DNA from: Sycon ciliatum
Taxonomy: Eukaryota > Porifera > Calcarea > Leucosolenida > Sycettidae
Assembly: GCF_964019385.1 (NCBI RefSeq)
Contig: NC_088646.1
Location: 14,153,405 to 14,217,404, forward strand
Length of the DNA: 64,000 nucleotides
Reading direction: 5' to 3'
The translations under genes were made by a program, and so were the position numbers. The number at the start of each line of letters is the position of its first letter. Within the stretch, counting starts at the first letter, position 1. Shown here in pieces: positions 1 to 11,300 of the stretch. The notes below the pieces were generated by a model. That model was not told the origin of the DNA. It did not search any database and saw only the letters and a list, made by a program, of their open reading frames with translations.

Positions 1-232
1 GCGGAGATGATGTCTTCGCGCCAGTCCCAGGCTGCTCTGACGACTTGGGTTCGCAAATGGACGTATGATGTCGATGCTCACATTTGCTACATCTCAGCCT
101 GGACTTGCAGTCGCGAGCCATGTGGTTCTTCTTCAGGCAGATGAAGCAACGACCATTCTTGCGTATCAGCTCCTTGCGGCGCTTGATGTCTGTGATGGAC
201 GAACATTGCGAGGACTCGTGTCCGCGAGGACT
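1..232 (-). pseudogene. Partial BEL/Pao-like Gag zinc-knuckle fragment, cut by window edge
   Basis: Reading the minus strand from about 230 down to 1 gives one open frame with a perfect CCHC knuckle (CFICLKKNHMARDC), followed about six residues later by a second Cys/His cluster of the form CxxC-x4-HH-x3-C. This paired arrangement after a basic stretch (ITDIKRRKELIRKNGR) is typical of the Gag C-terminus of BEL/Pao LTR retrotransposons, where it binds nucleic acid. The fragment joins the satellite at about 232 and runs off the left edge, so protease and RT may lie outside. It is not the same family as the intact BEL element at 8-14 kb, whose knuckles read CLFCSKAGHTTSSC and CFRCLGEGHLARVC. There is no start codon or LTR in view. 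The motif is seen directly; the BEL assignment is from family knowledge. Confidence 0.6.
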
Positions 233-414
233 CGGCCTGTTCGCAGCTCAGAAAATGACAATGACCATACTCATCTCGTTATATAGCTGGACATAGACAA
301 GGGCACCAGGAGAAACAGTACCATTTCTCTAAAGAACTCGCCCAGGGCTGCTGAAAGCTGAATAATAACCTATGTCCAAGTTTAGGGCTTGGTACCCGTG
401 AATCTTCACTTCTG
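233..414. repeat. 367 bp satellite, partial monomer
   Basis: Carries the right half of the satellite monomer (GTTCGCAGCTCAGAAAATGA through GGGCTTGGTACCCGTGAATC). It is cut on the left by the Gag fragment and on the right by the hairpin-rich insertion. Confidence 0.85.
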
Positions 415-931
415 ACATGTCACAAGACTGTAGGCACGGAGATGACCAATCGCATTGCACCTAGCAGGGCCTAGATGAGGCCATCAAAGCATGCTACAAG
501 AAGTAGAACTCCATATTTAGTGGAGCGGGCTTTGATTTTCCCATCAAAGCCCGCCCAGGCGGGCTTTGATTTTACGATCAAAGCCCGCTCCACTAGGGCT
601 TTGATTCACTGATCAAGCTCGCTTTTTTTTACTTGACTCCGGCTCGAGAAGGTTGACAGTCGTGCTTTCAAGCGCGATAGGAAGATCGAAGTGCGTGTTC
701 TTGTCAGAAATCCAATCAAAACAGTCGTGTTCACGTTCTATCAGCCAATCACAGCCCTTCGCGAAGTATTTACAAGTCCGATATGAGTTTCAAGCGCGGG
801 TGCATGTCAGAAATGCAATCAAAACACTCGTACTCATGTTCGATCAGCCTACATCACAGCCCTTCGCGCTTCGCGCGGCGGGCTGTGATTAGGCGATCTC
901 ACACTCGTACTCTTGCTTGATTCCATACTTT
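415..931. mobile_element. Hairpin-rich insertion in the satellite
   Basis: The satellite breaks after CTTCACTT and resumes at ACTTTGCGAC, so about 515 bp is inserted, possibly with an ACTT target duplication. Inside, 519-536 and 577-594 are an 18 bp perfect inverted pair (AGTGGAGCGGGCTTTGAT and its complement) enclosing a second GGGCTTTGAT inverted pair, a cruciform-prone cluster. Two diverged copies of a ~85 bp unit follow at about 668-757 and 788-870 (CAATCAAAAC...ATCAGCC...CACAGCCCTTCGCG). There is no coding potential. The element class is unknown. Confidence 0.5.
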
Positions 932-1255
932 GCGACTAAACTATTCACAGCAGTGCCAAATTTTCTGCGTCACTGAATGTGGGTGCCAGCGCCCTACAAG
1001 CAAACCAAAAATCAAACCAATGAGACCACTGACATTACAGCTGGCTCATGTTATAGAGAGGTACGTTGAAATTCAAAGGTGAGCACAAATGAGCAAAATC
1101 CGACATTTTCTCACCTTTCGGCCCGTTCGCAGCTCAGAAAATGACAATGACCAGACTCATCTCGTCGTGTAGCGGGACATAGACAAGGGCACACAGAGAA
1201 ACAGTCACATTTCTCTAAAGAACTCAACCAGGGCTACTGAAAGCTGAATAATAAC
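932..1255. repeat. 367 bp satellite, partial monomer
   Basis: One monomer beginning ACTTTGCGACTAAACTATTC and ending in GCTGAATAATAAC. It is then replaced by 35 bp of other sequence up to the TTAA of the next element. Confidence 0.9.
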
Positions 1256-1294
1256 GGAAGGATTTTTTCTAGCCGTGCTGCGACCCACAGTTAA

Positions 1295-2417
1295 AGGGGA
1301 ACTGTCACCAAAAATTTTCTTTGTCTTATCTTGTAGTTCTTTGGCTCCTGATCACGATGGTGTTATTCGTTTTTCTCTGCGATGGCTGGAAGTGGGTGAA
1401 AACTTGAAAAGAAGGTGCCCAAAATTGTCCCGAAGTACCGAGTGACGTCACGCCGGACTTGACCTCCACGCGTACATTCGTCGTCAAAAACGAAGTCCAG
1501 CCCGTGTGCTGGTCGATCGAGCCAACTATTCGATGTACGGTGCACGCTTGCCTTCTGAACTCGGACACTCGATGTGTACGTTGTACACAATGAGAACGCC
1601 AAAAAGGGACAAAATATACTAAAGTCGACAGCAATTTGTCGCACTGGTACTTCCTCCACGAAGCTCCAGCTCTTTGTTTTATTTGTGATTACGAAGGAGT
1701 GGAAGGATGTTTGTTTGCTGTTAGTGTGACACACATACCTCGTGCTTGAAAATGATGTCGTTGTATCGAAGCCGAAGGTGGCGGTGTTGCCCACTCGGCT
1801 CTGAAATGAAAGACGTCGGAGTTTGTCATCGGCATCTTCAGCAACATCGCCAGATGAATCGCCTTCACGTACCTACATTGCGTTCCTTTGGGGCTCGGGT
1901 TGGTGGTGTTATCGCCGGCCGGAGGAGTACTGTTTTCTGCATACGCACTCATCATCGTGTTGTTCCTCACACGAAAAGTTCAAAACAACGACGTACTTCC
2001 GTTCTCACAAAATAAAACTTAGATCCTCGTGGAAGAAGTCAAAAAGGTGAAAGCTCAGCTGCTTTTTATTTTGATTTGGCTGTGTAGCTGCACGTGGGTC
2101 ACTGCCTCTTTGGCATTCTCCTTCGGTACGACGTACCCATCTGTGTTACAGTTCAAAAGGCACACGTGCACCGTACATTGGAACAGCTAGCTCAATCGAC
2201 CAGCACACGGGCTGGACTTCGTTTTTGACGACGAATGTACGCGTGGAGGTCAAGTCCGGCGTGACGTCACTCGGTACTTCGGGACAATTTTGGGCACCTT
2301 CTTTTCAAGTTTTCACCCACTTCCAGCCATCGCAGAGAAAAACGGATAAAACCATCGTGATCAGGAGCCAAAGAACTACAAGATAAGACAAAAAATATTT
2401 TTGGTGACAGTTCCCCT
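1295..2417. mobile_element. Kolobok/T2-like non-autonomous transposon with long TIRs
   Basis: TTAA at 1291-1294 and at 2418-2421 flank an element starting AGGGGAACTGTCACCAAAAA and ending with its complement. The terminal inverted repeats are about 250 bp each (1295-1547 and 2166-2417) with few mismatches. A TTAA target duplication and a TTAAAGGRR-type start are the published hallmarks of T2 elements, which belong to the Kolobok superfamily. The ~620 bp centre has only short ORFs and no transposase. A piggyBac relative is possible from TTAA alone, but the AGGGG end is against it. Confidence 0.75.
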
Positions 2418-2421
2418 TTAA

Positions 2422-2624
2422 TTGGGAACTCGTGGCCTGGCACGAGGAACATGTATGCAGTGAATGGGATTTTCGGTCTTTGACCACTTGCTGGTGAGCT
2501 GATCTACTCACCTCCCACCGCTTTAGGAACTGCATCTGCGCCTTGATCCTTGAAGGGTGGTGGCGTTCCTACGGATGCGGAAAACCCGGCTTCCAGCCGA
2601 GTCTCACGCGAACCGTGAAAATTA
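2422..2624. other. Unassigned spacer between transposon and satellite
   Basis: About 200 bp not matching the satellite or any other repeat in this window. It has no credible ORF. It probably belongs to an older insertion. Confidence 0.4.
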
Positions 2625-4850
2625 TATTATAGAGAGGTACGTTGAAATTCAAAGGTGAGCACAAATGGTCAAAATCCGACATTTTCTCACCTGTATGCCC
2701 GTTCGCAGCTCAGAAAATGACAATGACCATACTCATCTCGTTGTGTAGCTGGACATAGACAAGGGCACCAAGAGAAACAGTCACATTTCTCTAAAGTACT
2801 CGCCCAGGGCTGCTGAAAGCTGAATAATAACCTATCTCCAAGTTTAGGGCTTGGTACCCGTGAATCTTCACTTTGCGACTAAACTATTCACAGCAGTGCC
2901 AAATTTTCTGGGTCACTGAATGTGGGTGCCAGCGCCCTACAAGCAAACCAAAAATCAAACCAATGCGACCACTGACATTACAGCTGGCTCATGTTATAGA
3001 GAGGTACGTTGAAATTGGAAGGTGAGCACAAATGGTCAAAATCCGACATTTTCTCACCTTTCGGCCCGTTCGCAGCTCAGAAAATGAGAATGACCATACT
3101 CATCTCGTTGTGTAGCTGGACAAAGACAAGGGCACCAGGAGAATAACGTACTACAACAACAGTACCATTTCTCTAAAGAACTCGCCCAGGGCTGCTGAAA
3201 GCTGAATAATAACCTATGTCCAAGTTTTTAGGGCTTGGTACCCGTGAATATTCACTTTGCGACTAAACTATTCACAGCAGTGCCAAATTTTCTGAGTCAC
3301 TGAATGTGGGTGCCAGCGCCCTACAAGCAAACCAAAAATCAAACCAATGCGACCACTCACATTACAGCTGGCTCATGTTATAGAGAGGTACGTTGAAATT
3401 CAAAGGTGAGCACAAATGGTCAAAATCCGACATTTTCTCACCTTTATGCCCGTTCGCAGCTCAGAAAATGACAATGACCATCCTCAACTTGTTGTGTAGC
3501 TGGACATAGACAAGGGCACCAAGAAAAAGACCCACATTCCTCTAAAGAACTCGCCCAGGGCTGCTGAAAGCTGAATAATAACCTATGTCCAAGTTTTTAG
3601 GGCTTGGTACCCGTGAATATTCACTTTGCGACTAAACTATTCACAGCAGTGCCAAATTTTCTGAGTCACTGAATGTGGGTGCCAGCGCCCTACAAGCAAA
3701 CCAAAAATCAAACCAATGCGACCACTCACATTACAGCTGGCTCATGTTATAGAGAGGTACGTTGAAATTCAAAGGTGAGCACAAATGGTCAAAATCCGAC
3801 ATTTTCTCACCTTTATGCCCGTTCGCAGCTCAGAAAATGACAATGACCATCCTCAACTTGTTGTGTAGCTGGACATAGACAAGGGCACCAAGAAAAAGAC
3901 CCACATTCCTCTAAAGAACTCGCCCAGGGCTGCTGAAAGCTGAATAATAACCTATATCAAAGTTTCGGGCTTTGTACCCGTGAATCTTTACTTTGCGACT
4001 AAACTATTCACAGCAGTGCCAAATTTTCTGGGTCACTGAATGTGGGTGCCAGCGCCCTACAAGCAAACCAAAATTCAAACCAATGCGACCACTCACATTA
4101 CAGCTGGCTCATGTTATAGAGAGGTACGTTGAAATTCAAAGGTGAGCACAAATGGTCAAAATCCGACATTTTCTCACCTTTATGCCCGTTCGCAGCTCAG
4201 AAAATGACAATGACCATCCTCAACTTGTTGTGTAGCTGGACATAGACAAGGGCACCAAGAAAAAGACCCACATTCCTCTAAAGAACTCGCCCAGGGCTGC
4301 TGAAAGCTGAATAATAACCTATATCAAAGTTTCGGGCTTTGTACCCGTGAATCTTTACTTTGCGACTAAACTATTCACAGCAGTGCCAAATTTTCTGGGT
4401 CACTGAATGTGGGTGCCAGCGCCCTACAAGCAAACCAAAAACCAAACCTATGCGACCACTGACATTACAGTTGGTTCATGTTATAGAGAGGTACGTTGAA
4501 ATTTGAAGGTGAGCACAAATGGTCAGAATCCGACATTTTCTCACCTTTCGACCCGTTCTAAGCTCAGGAATTGACAATAACCATCCTCATCTTGTTGTGT
4601 AGCTGGACATAGACAAGGGCACCCAGAAAAAGACCCACGTTTCTCTAAAGAACTCGCGCAGGGCTGCTGAAAGCTGAATAATAACCTATATCAAAGTTTG
4701 GGGCTTTTTTCCCATGAATCTTCACTTTGCGACTAAACTATTCACAGCAGTGCCAAATTTTCTGGGTCACTGAATGTGGGTGCCAGCGCCCTACAAGCAA
4801 ACCAAAAATCAAACCAATGCGACCACTGACATTACAGCTGGCTCATGTTA
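2625..4850. repeat. 367 bp satellite array, block A (about six monomers)
   Basis: The string CTTTGCGACTAAACTATTCA recurs at 2871, 3255, 3624, 3991, 4358 and 4725, giving spacings of 384, 369, 367, 367 and 367 bp. Each monomer contains an internal inverted pair, AAGGTGAG...CTCACCTT, about 30 bp apart. Neighbouring monomers are nearly identical (for example those starting at 3255 and 3624), consistent with tandem amplification. Short ORFs here are by-products of the repeat. Confidence 0.95.
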
Positions 4851-6393
4851 CAAGCACGTCACACCCTTCCTCCCAGTGGATCAATCCGGTTTTCGTGCCA
4901 ATGATAGCACCGAACTCCAGCTCGCCAGACTCGTGCACGAGGTTTCCGAGAGCCGAGATAAAGGTCTTTCCGTCACATCTTGGTTTTTTGATCTCTCGAA
5001 GGCTTTCGACAGAGTCTGGCACGCCGGTCTCCTCAAGAAACTGCAACACCTCGGCCTGAAGGATACCGCCCTGCAATGGATGGTCAACTACCTCACCCAT
5101 CGCCGTCAACGTGTTCGTGTCGGCGACGCCTTCAGTGAGTGGCAAGCCATACCAGCAGGGGTGCCCCAAGGATCCGTTCTATGCCCCCTGCTGTTCTTGA
5201 TCTACACCATTGACCTGCCCTCTGCCTGCACCAACTCGAACACAAAGTGCAGCCAATTTGCAAATGACACGGCGCTCATCGCAACACACCAGAGCCGTTT
5301 GACATCGGAGTTGTCCCTGCAGTCAGCCGTTTCAGCTGCCGCAACCTGGCTGCGCAGATGGCACCTCCTCGTCAATGCCTCAAAGACCGTTACCTTGTCG
5401 TTCACACCAAACCACCAACTCAACATCACTCTTAACGGCACACCCCTAAAGCAAGTCAACGAACACCGTCACCTTGGAATCATACTACAAAACAACGTCC
5501 AATGGAACTCACATGTCACGCACATAATACAGTTGAACATCGATTATCCGCACATCAACTATCCGACCATTCGATTACCCGTAACAGTTTTTTTGGGCGC
5601 ACGTGCCGTAGAGTACGCACTGTGCCTGTAGTGAGCCATTCAAAAAATACGAAAATTTTGAAAAGTAAAAAGTAAAAAGGTCGTGCGGCTAGTAATAACC
5701 ACTGAAAGTGTGTGAGGGACAGTTTTTTCTTATCCGGAACATTTGCCTTATCTGAACACCGCCTGACAGTTGTCTGCCCAGAGGTGGTCGGATAATCGAT
5801 GTTCAACTGTAAACAAATCCAAAACACTCCTTCACCAACTTCGTAAAACGCGAGGCCAACTTAACACCCCCAGTCTGCTCGTAATCTACACCGCCTACAT
5901 TCGCCCGGTTATAGAGTACGGCAGTCTCGTGTTATCCAACACCACCCGCACACAGAAGGACCAATTAGAACGCGTTCAGCGACGAGCAGCCCGTATCTGC
6001 TTGCGGATACCCCTTTTTGCACCAGTCCATCACAGCTCACTTCTTCATCATCTCCAACTCCCCACATTAGTCTCCCGGCAACTCTTACGACAGGTTACTC
6101 TTGCCCACAACATCAAGTACATCCGCGCTCCCCTTCACCTGCAACAGCCTCATCTTGCACGACCAATCACAGAGCAGCCATATGCACTACGATACATGAG
6201 AACATACACATTGAGAACATCACACACATACCGACACACCAACTCACCCATCAACCTGTCCCTTCACAATTTCAACCAACTACCCCCCGACCTGCGTGAA
6301 ACAAATAGCAAGCATGCGTTTAAATCAATGGCGTCTAGCCTCATTCTATCATGCATATGCTCCTGTAGTAGCTCACACTGTACCCCATCGTAA
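4851..6393 (+). pseudogene. LINE reverse transcriptase fragment (Jockey/CR1-like), dead and MITE-split
   Basis: The frame runs from the RT region with PVDQSGFR through FDLSKAFDRVWH (first catalytic Asp), PAGVPQGS and the thumb domain, then continues after the MITE into the usual LINE C-terminus (IYTAYIRPVIEYGSLV, LERVQRRAARIC). The two halves (to about 5527 and from about 5812) are in the same frame if the MITE and one TA are removed, so the MITE alone split them. The catalytic box reads FAND instead of FADD/YADD: AAT at 5263-5265 replaces an Asp codon, and VLCPLL replaces the usual VLGPLL. The enzyme would be inactive. Clade assignment to the Jockey/CR1 group is from motif style and is approximate. 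Confidence 0.85.
5530..5809. mobile_element. pogo/Tigger-like MITE, TA target duplication
   Basis: The ends are perfect inverted repeats beginning CAGTTGAACATCGATTATCC, flanked by TA at 5528-5529 and 5810-5811. A CAG start with TA duplication and CGATTATCCG-type ends is typical of pogo/Tigger (Tc1/mariner superfamily) MITEs. At 280 bp it has no coding capacity. It lies inside the LINE, so it is younger than the LINE. Confidence 0.9.
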
Positions 6394-6517
6394 CCCCATC
6401 CCCCTGCAATGTAATGGTTTCCTTACTTGCTAGACTGACTTTATATAATTCTGCACTGATTTGAATCATATTATCTTCCTTATTGGCCATGGGCCATCGT
6501 GGAAATAAAGAATAATA

Positions 6518-7866
6518 ATGTTATAGAGAGGTACGTTGAAATTTGAAGGTGAGCACAAATGGTCAGAATCCGACATTTTCTCCCCTTTATGCCCATTCAC
6601 AGCTCAGAAATTGACAATAACCATCCTCATCTCGTTGTGTAGCTGGACATAGACAAGGGCACCCGGAAAAAGACCCACATTTCTCTAAAGAAGTCGCCCA
6701 GGGCTGCTGAAAGCTGAATAAAAACCTATCCCCAAGTTTAGGGCTTGGTACCCGTGAATCTTCACTTTGCGACTAAACTATTCACAGCAGTGCCAAATAT
6801 TCTAGGTCACTGAATGTGGGTGCCAGCGCCCTACAAGCAAACCAAAAATCCAAACCAATATGACCACTGACTTTACAGCTTGCTCACGTTATAGATAGGA
6901 ACGTTGAAATTGGAAGGGGAGCAAAAATGGTCAGAATCCGACATTTTCTCACCTTTATGCCCGTTTACAGCTCAGAAATTGACAATAACCATCCTCATCT
7001 CGTTGTGTAGCTGGACATAGACAAGGGCACCCAGAAAAAGACCCACATTTCTTTAAATAACTCCCGCAGGGCTGCTGAAAGCTGAATAATACCCTATATC
7101 AAAGTTTGGGGCTTTTTACCCATGAATCTTCACTTTGCGAATAAACTAATCACAGCAGTGCCAAACTTTCTGGGTCACTGAATGTGGGTGCCAGCGCCCT
7201 ACAAGCAAACCAAAAATCAAACCATTGCGACCACTGACATTACAGCTGACTGATGTTATAGAGAGCTGCATTTAAAAATTCAAAGGTGAGCACAAATGGT
7301 CAAAATCCGACATGTTCTCACCTTAATGCCCGTTCGCAGCTCAGAAAATGACAATGACCATCCTCATCTGGTTGTGTAGCTGGACATAGACAAGGGCAAC
7401 AAGAGAAACAGTCACATTTCCCTAAAGAACTTGCCCAGGGCTGCTGAAAGCTGAACAATAACCTATCACCAAGTTTGGGGCTTTTTACCCGTGAATCTTC
7501 ACTTTGCGACTGCACTATTCAAAGCAGGGCCAAATTTTCTAGGTCACTGAATGTGGGAGGCAGCGGCCTACAACCAAACCAAAAATCAAACCAATGCGAC
7601 CACTGACATCATAGCTGGCTCATGCTGAGAGGTACGTTGACATTCAAAGGTGAGCACAAATGGTCAAAATCCGACATTTTCTCACCTTTATGCCCGTTCG
7701 CAGCTCAGAAAATGACAATGACCATACTCATCTGGTTGTGTAGCTGGACATAGACAAGGGCACCAAGAGAAACAGTCACATTTCTCTAAAGAACTCGCCC
7801 AGGGCTGCTGAAAGCTGAATAATAACCTATCTCCAAGTTTAGGGCTTGGTACCCGTGAATCTTCAC
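6518..7866. repeat. 367 bp satellite array, block B
   Basis: Three to four monomers (GTTATAGA near 6520, 6889 and 7256, with a shortened junction near 7622) that are more diverged than block A. It ends at TTCAC (7862-7866), the target duplication of the BEL element. Confidence 0.93.
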
Positions 7867-8123
7867 TGTTTTCGTGAGATCCTGGTGCCCCGTGGCACAA
7901 CCCTCGTCACAGACACAAGCTCCTAATTCTCTTGTTGGTTAGAAGGTGTTCTTTATTGATCTGTCCCTGTTCTCGGGAGTTGTGTGATTATAGGAAAAAT
8001 AGTGTGCAAAGTGAGTCGGACATGTATGGAAAAGTGTTGTATCGTGCTCTTTACAGTGGGTGCCCAATCGGGCAAAGCACAAACGAAAAGGGTGCCGTGA
8101 GTCAGTGCTGTCATGCAGCAACA
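7867..8123 (-). repeat. 3' LTR of the BEL/Pao element
   Basis: 257 bp, identical to 14369-14625. On the minus strand it carries an AATAAA polyadenylation signal (plus positions 7952-7957). It ends adjacent to the polypurine tract. Confidence 0.97.
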
Positions 8124-8134
8124 TTCTCCCCCCT
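8124..8134 (-). promoter_or_regulatory. Polypurine tract of the BEL/Pao element
   Basis: Immediately 5' of the 3' LTR the minus strand reads AGGGGGGAGAA, the expected RNase H-resistant primer for plus-strand DNA synthesis. Between it and the pol stop codon (8135-8352) is about 220 bp of non-coding sequence. That stretch includes a purine-rich run on the plus strand at about 8268-8310. Confidence 0.85.
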
Positions 8135-8352
8135 GGTTACGAACCGTGGGAGAGTTAACATAAACATGCAAAAAAGAACAGAAGAAAAGCGAAGAAGACT
8201 GTATTAAAACCTAGCAACCATCGTGTTATTTGAGTAGAAATGAGGGTGGACGGTCCATGGACGCACGAAACAAGAAAAAGGAAAACAAGAAAAAAAAGAG
8301 AAAAAAACAGCGCAGCTAGCTGCAGCTCAGAAGTGCGGGAGGCATGACAGCT

Positions 8353-11300
8353 CTACGACCGCACGTCCAGTACACAAATTTTCGCGGCGGGTCGGCGAAA
8401 AACGCTACCTGATGCGGTCTTGACGTCGACAACACGGACAACACCATCGCGGCCTGGATGGACAGCTGAGACGACACCTTTGGGCCAGGAACCCCGTGGT
8501 GCGTTGTCATCCGCGATAATGACAATGTCGTTTACGACGAGCTGCTTCGTTTGGCGGTTCCACTTTGTGCGGCGAGCGAGAGTTGGAAGGTACTCGCGAA
8601 CCCAACGGCGCCAGAACATATCTGCAAGGGCTTGCGCAACGCGCCATTGGCGCCGCAGCGAGACATCTCCTGCCTGCGCGATTCCTTGAAGAATGGCACA
8701 CGAGGAACCGATCAGGAAGTGGTTCGGAGTCAAGGCCTCGTCATCGGCGGCATCCAGACTGACATGTGTGAGAGGTCGACTGTTCACGAGTGCCTCTGCT
8801 TCTGCCAGTGCGGTCAGGAGGGTCTCCTCCTTGGGATGGCGCTCTTTGAGGATGGCGTGAAGTGCGGTCTTGATGGATCCAACGAGCCGCTCCCAGGCTC
8901 CGCCCATGTGGGGTGCCGCCGGCGGGTTGAACGACCATGTAATGCCGCCATGAGAAAGCTGGTCCTGGATGCGGGCTTCATTCAGCTCACGAATGGCCTG
9001 GCGGAGCTCTTTGGCGGCGCCTTTGAAGTTGGTTCCGTTGTCTGAGTGGATCACCAGTGGACAGCCTCGCCTGCTGATGAATCGCCGGATGGCCATTAGC
9101 GTTGAGTCTGTGGACAGGTCGTGCGCCAGCTCCACGTGAACGGCTCGGGTGGCGAGACAAGTGAAGAGAGCGCCGTACCGCTTCTCATGTCTGCGCCCAA
9201 CAGTGACAGACAGCGGGCCGAAGTAGTCCAGTCCTGTCCGTGTGAAGGGTCGCTGAAAGGCGTCAGTGCGGCACTCTGGCAGGGCCGACATGATTGGTGG
9301 CTGCGGCTTGGCACGGAGATTCTTGCAATGCTGGCACTCGCTCCAGGTGCTTCTTACCGCTGTGCGGATACCGGGTACCCAGTACTTCTGACGCAGCTCG
9401 TTCACTACGCGATCCTGTCCTTGATGTAACGACCAGACATGGTGTTGCTGTATGAGCAGCCTAGTGAAGGCGTGCTTCGGCGGGAGCAAGACAGGTTGGC
9501 GCAGGTTCTTGTTTTCAACCTTTGCGTTCCGTACGCGGCTGTCAGAGCGCATGATGCCATTGTCGTCGATGAAGGGTGTCATCTGGACCAGGCGGCTGTC
9601 CTTGTTGACTGGCTTGCCATTGCGGAGCGCAGCGAGTTCTTCTGGGAAGCCTTCCGCTTGTGCAGCTTTCCACCAAAGACTCTCCGCGGCTCGTAGCTCG
9701 GGGACTGTCAGCGACGGCTTGGCAGTGTCTCTTCCTCCGTGTCTCAGGTGGCGAGTGAAGCGTAGCACCCAGGCGGTTGCTCTTACCAGGCGACACCAGC
9801 TTGAGAAGCGCTCGATCTCTGGTAGTGCTGCCTTCAGGCTGGGTGGCTCTGAGCTGTCTCCGGCTGCTGCGTGGACGCCACTGAACGCACGCTTCAGCTC
9901 GAGATCATCCGGGTCCGGCGTACGAGTCTCCTCGGCGGGCCAGTCTGCTTCGCCTTGCCTCAAATAGTCCGGGCCGCCAAACCAGCGATCGTCCGGCTGC
10001 AAGCGCTGGGCAGAGATGCCTCTGGAGAGGTCGTCGGCTGGATTCAGTCTTGTCGGTACCCAGTGCCACTGACCTACTTCTGTTGTGTCTGTTATTTCCG
10101 CGATCCGGTGGGCCACAAATGGTTTGAATTGCCGGGCGTCCGAGCGTATCCACAACAGCACCGTTCTGGAGTCTGTCCAGAATATGACCCGTGGAATTGA
10201 AATACGCAGCTGCTCCCGTACGGTACAGGATAGGCGCGAGGCGAGGACCGCAGCCTGGAGTTCCAGACGGGGTATCGAGGCCGGTTTCAGTGGAGCAACG
10301 CGTGCCTTCGCTGCAACTAGGGACACTGCCAGCTGAGTACCGTGGTTCGCTACTCTCAAGTACGCAGCGGCGCCGTATGCTTTCTCGCTTGCGTCAGCGA
10401 ACACGTGCAGCTGGATGTCTGTAGCGACTGCAATCAACGGTGTGTAGCACCGTGGCACTTCTGCGGTGGCCACCTGATCTAGCTCTGCAGCCCAATCTGT
10501 CCATCTCAGTGCAAGAGATGCAGGGAGTTCATCATCCCAGCCTATGCCAGCTCTCCACACGTCTTGGAGAAGCATGCGTGCGATGATGGAGTGGCAGGAC
10601 ACCAGGCCGAGTGGGTCGAATACCGACATTGTGTGTCGCAGGACGCTTCGCTTCGTGACTGGTGCCTTTGGATCTGGCTTCGTGCCGCAGGAGAAGCCAA
10701 GAGTGTCCTTCGCAGGGTCCCATCGGAGGCCCAGGGTCTTCTCGATGGGGAGGTCGTGGCTGTGGACGTTCACGATTCTTGGTGACCTCAGATCTGATGG
10801 AAGGCTCTCGAGGACCGTCGGAGAGTTGCTCACCCAGTTACGGATCACAAACCCTCCCCCCTCGTGGACGTCCATCACCTTGCGAGTCAGTGCTACAGCT
10901 TCCTCGGTTGTTGGGGTGCTGTCGAAATAGTCGTCGACATAGTGGCACTCCTCTATGGCTGTCACGGTTCGCGCATCTCCAGAAGCCAAGTTGTGTGCAT
11001 TGATGTTCTTCGCAAACTGGGCGGCGGTTGGTGAGCAGACTGCACCGAACGTCATCACGTCCATCTGGTACACATCAGCTGGTCTGCTTGCATCCATGTC
11101 GCGCCAGAGGAAGCGTTGTGCATGACGGTCTTCGGGACGCATCTTCACCTGGTGGAACATCTCCTTGATGTCTGCACCAAAGGCAACCTCATACAGTCGG
11201 AAGTTGTACAGAACTTGTGTGATCGGCGTCAGGAGGTCGGGGCCGGTGAGGAGGAAGTCGTTTAGAGACTTTCCATGCGACTTTGCCGCGGCGTCAAACA

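Larger units (their letters stand above)
4851..6517 (+). mobile_element. 5'-truncated LINE inserted in the satellite
   Basis: Satellite sequence stops after ATGTTA (4845-4850) and resumes with ATGTTA (6518-6523), a 6 bp target-site duplication. The insert encodes the C-terminal part of an RT protein and ends AATAAAGAATAATA, a short A/T-rich 3' tail. It lacks the endonuclease and first ORF, as usual for 5'-truncated LINEs. It is itself interrupted by a 280 bp MITE (5530-5809). Confidence 0.9.

Noticed and set aside
1326..2535. ORFs of 75-143 codons on both strands
   Set aside because: They fall within the long TIRs of the Kolobok-like element, and the same peptides appear from both arms, so they are by-products of the inverted repeat.
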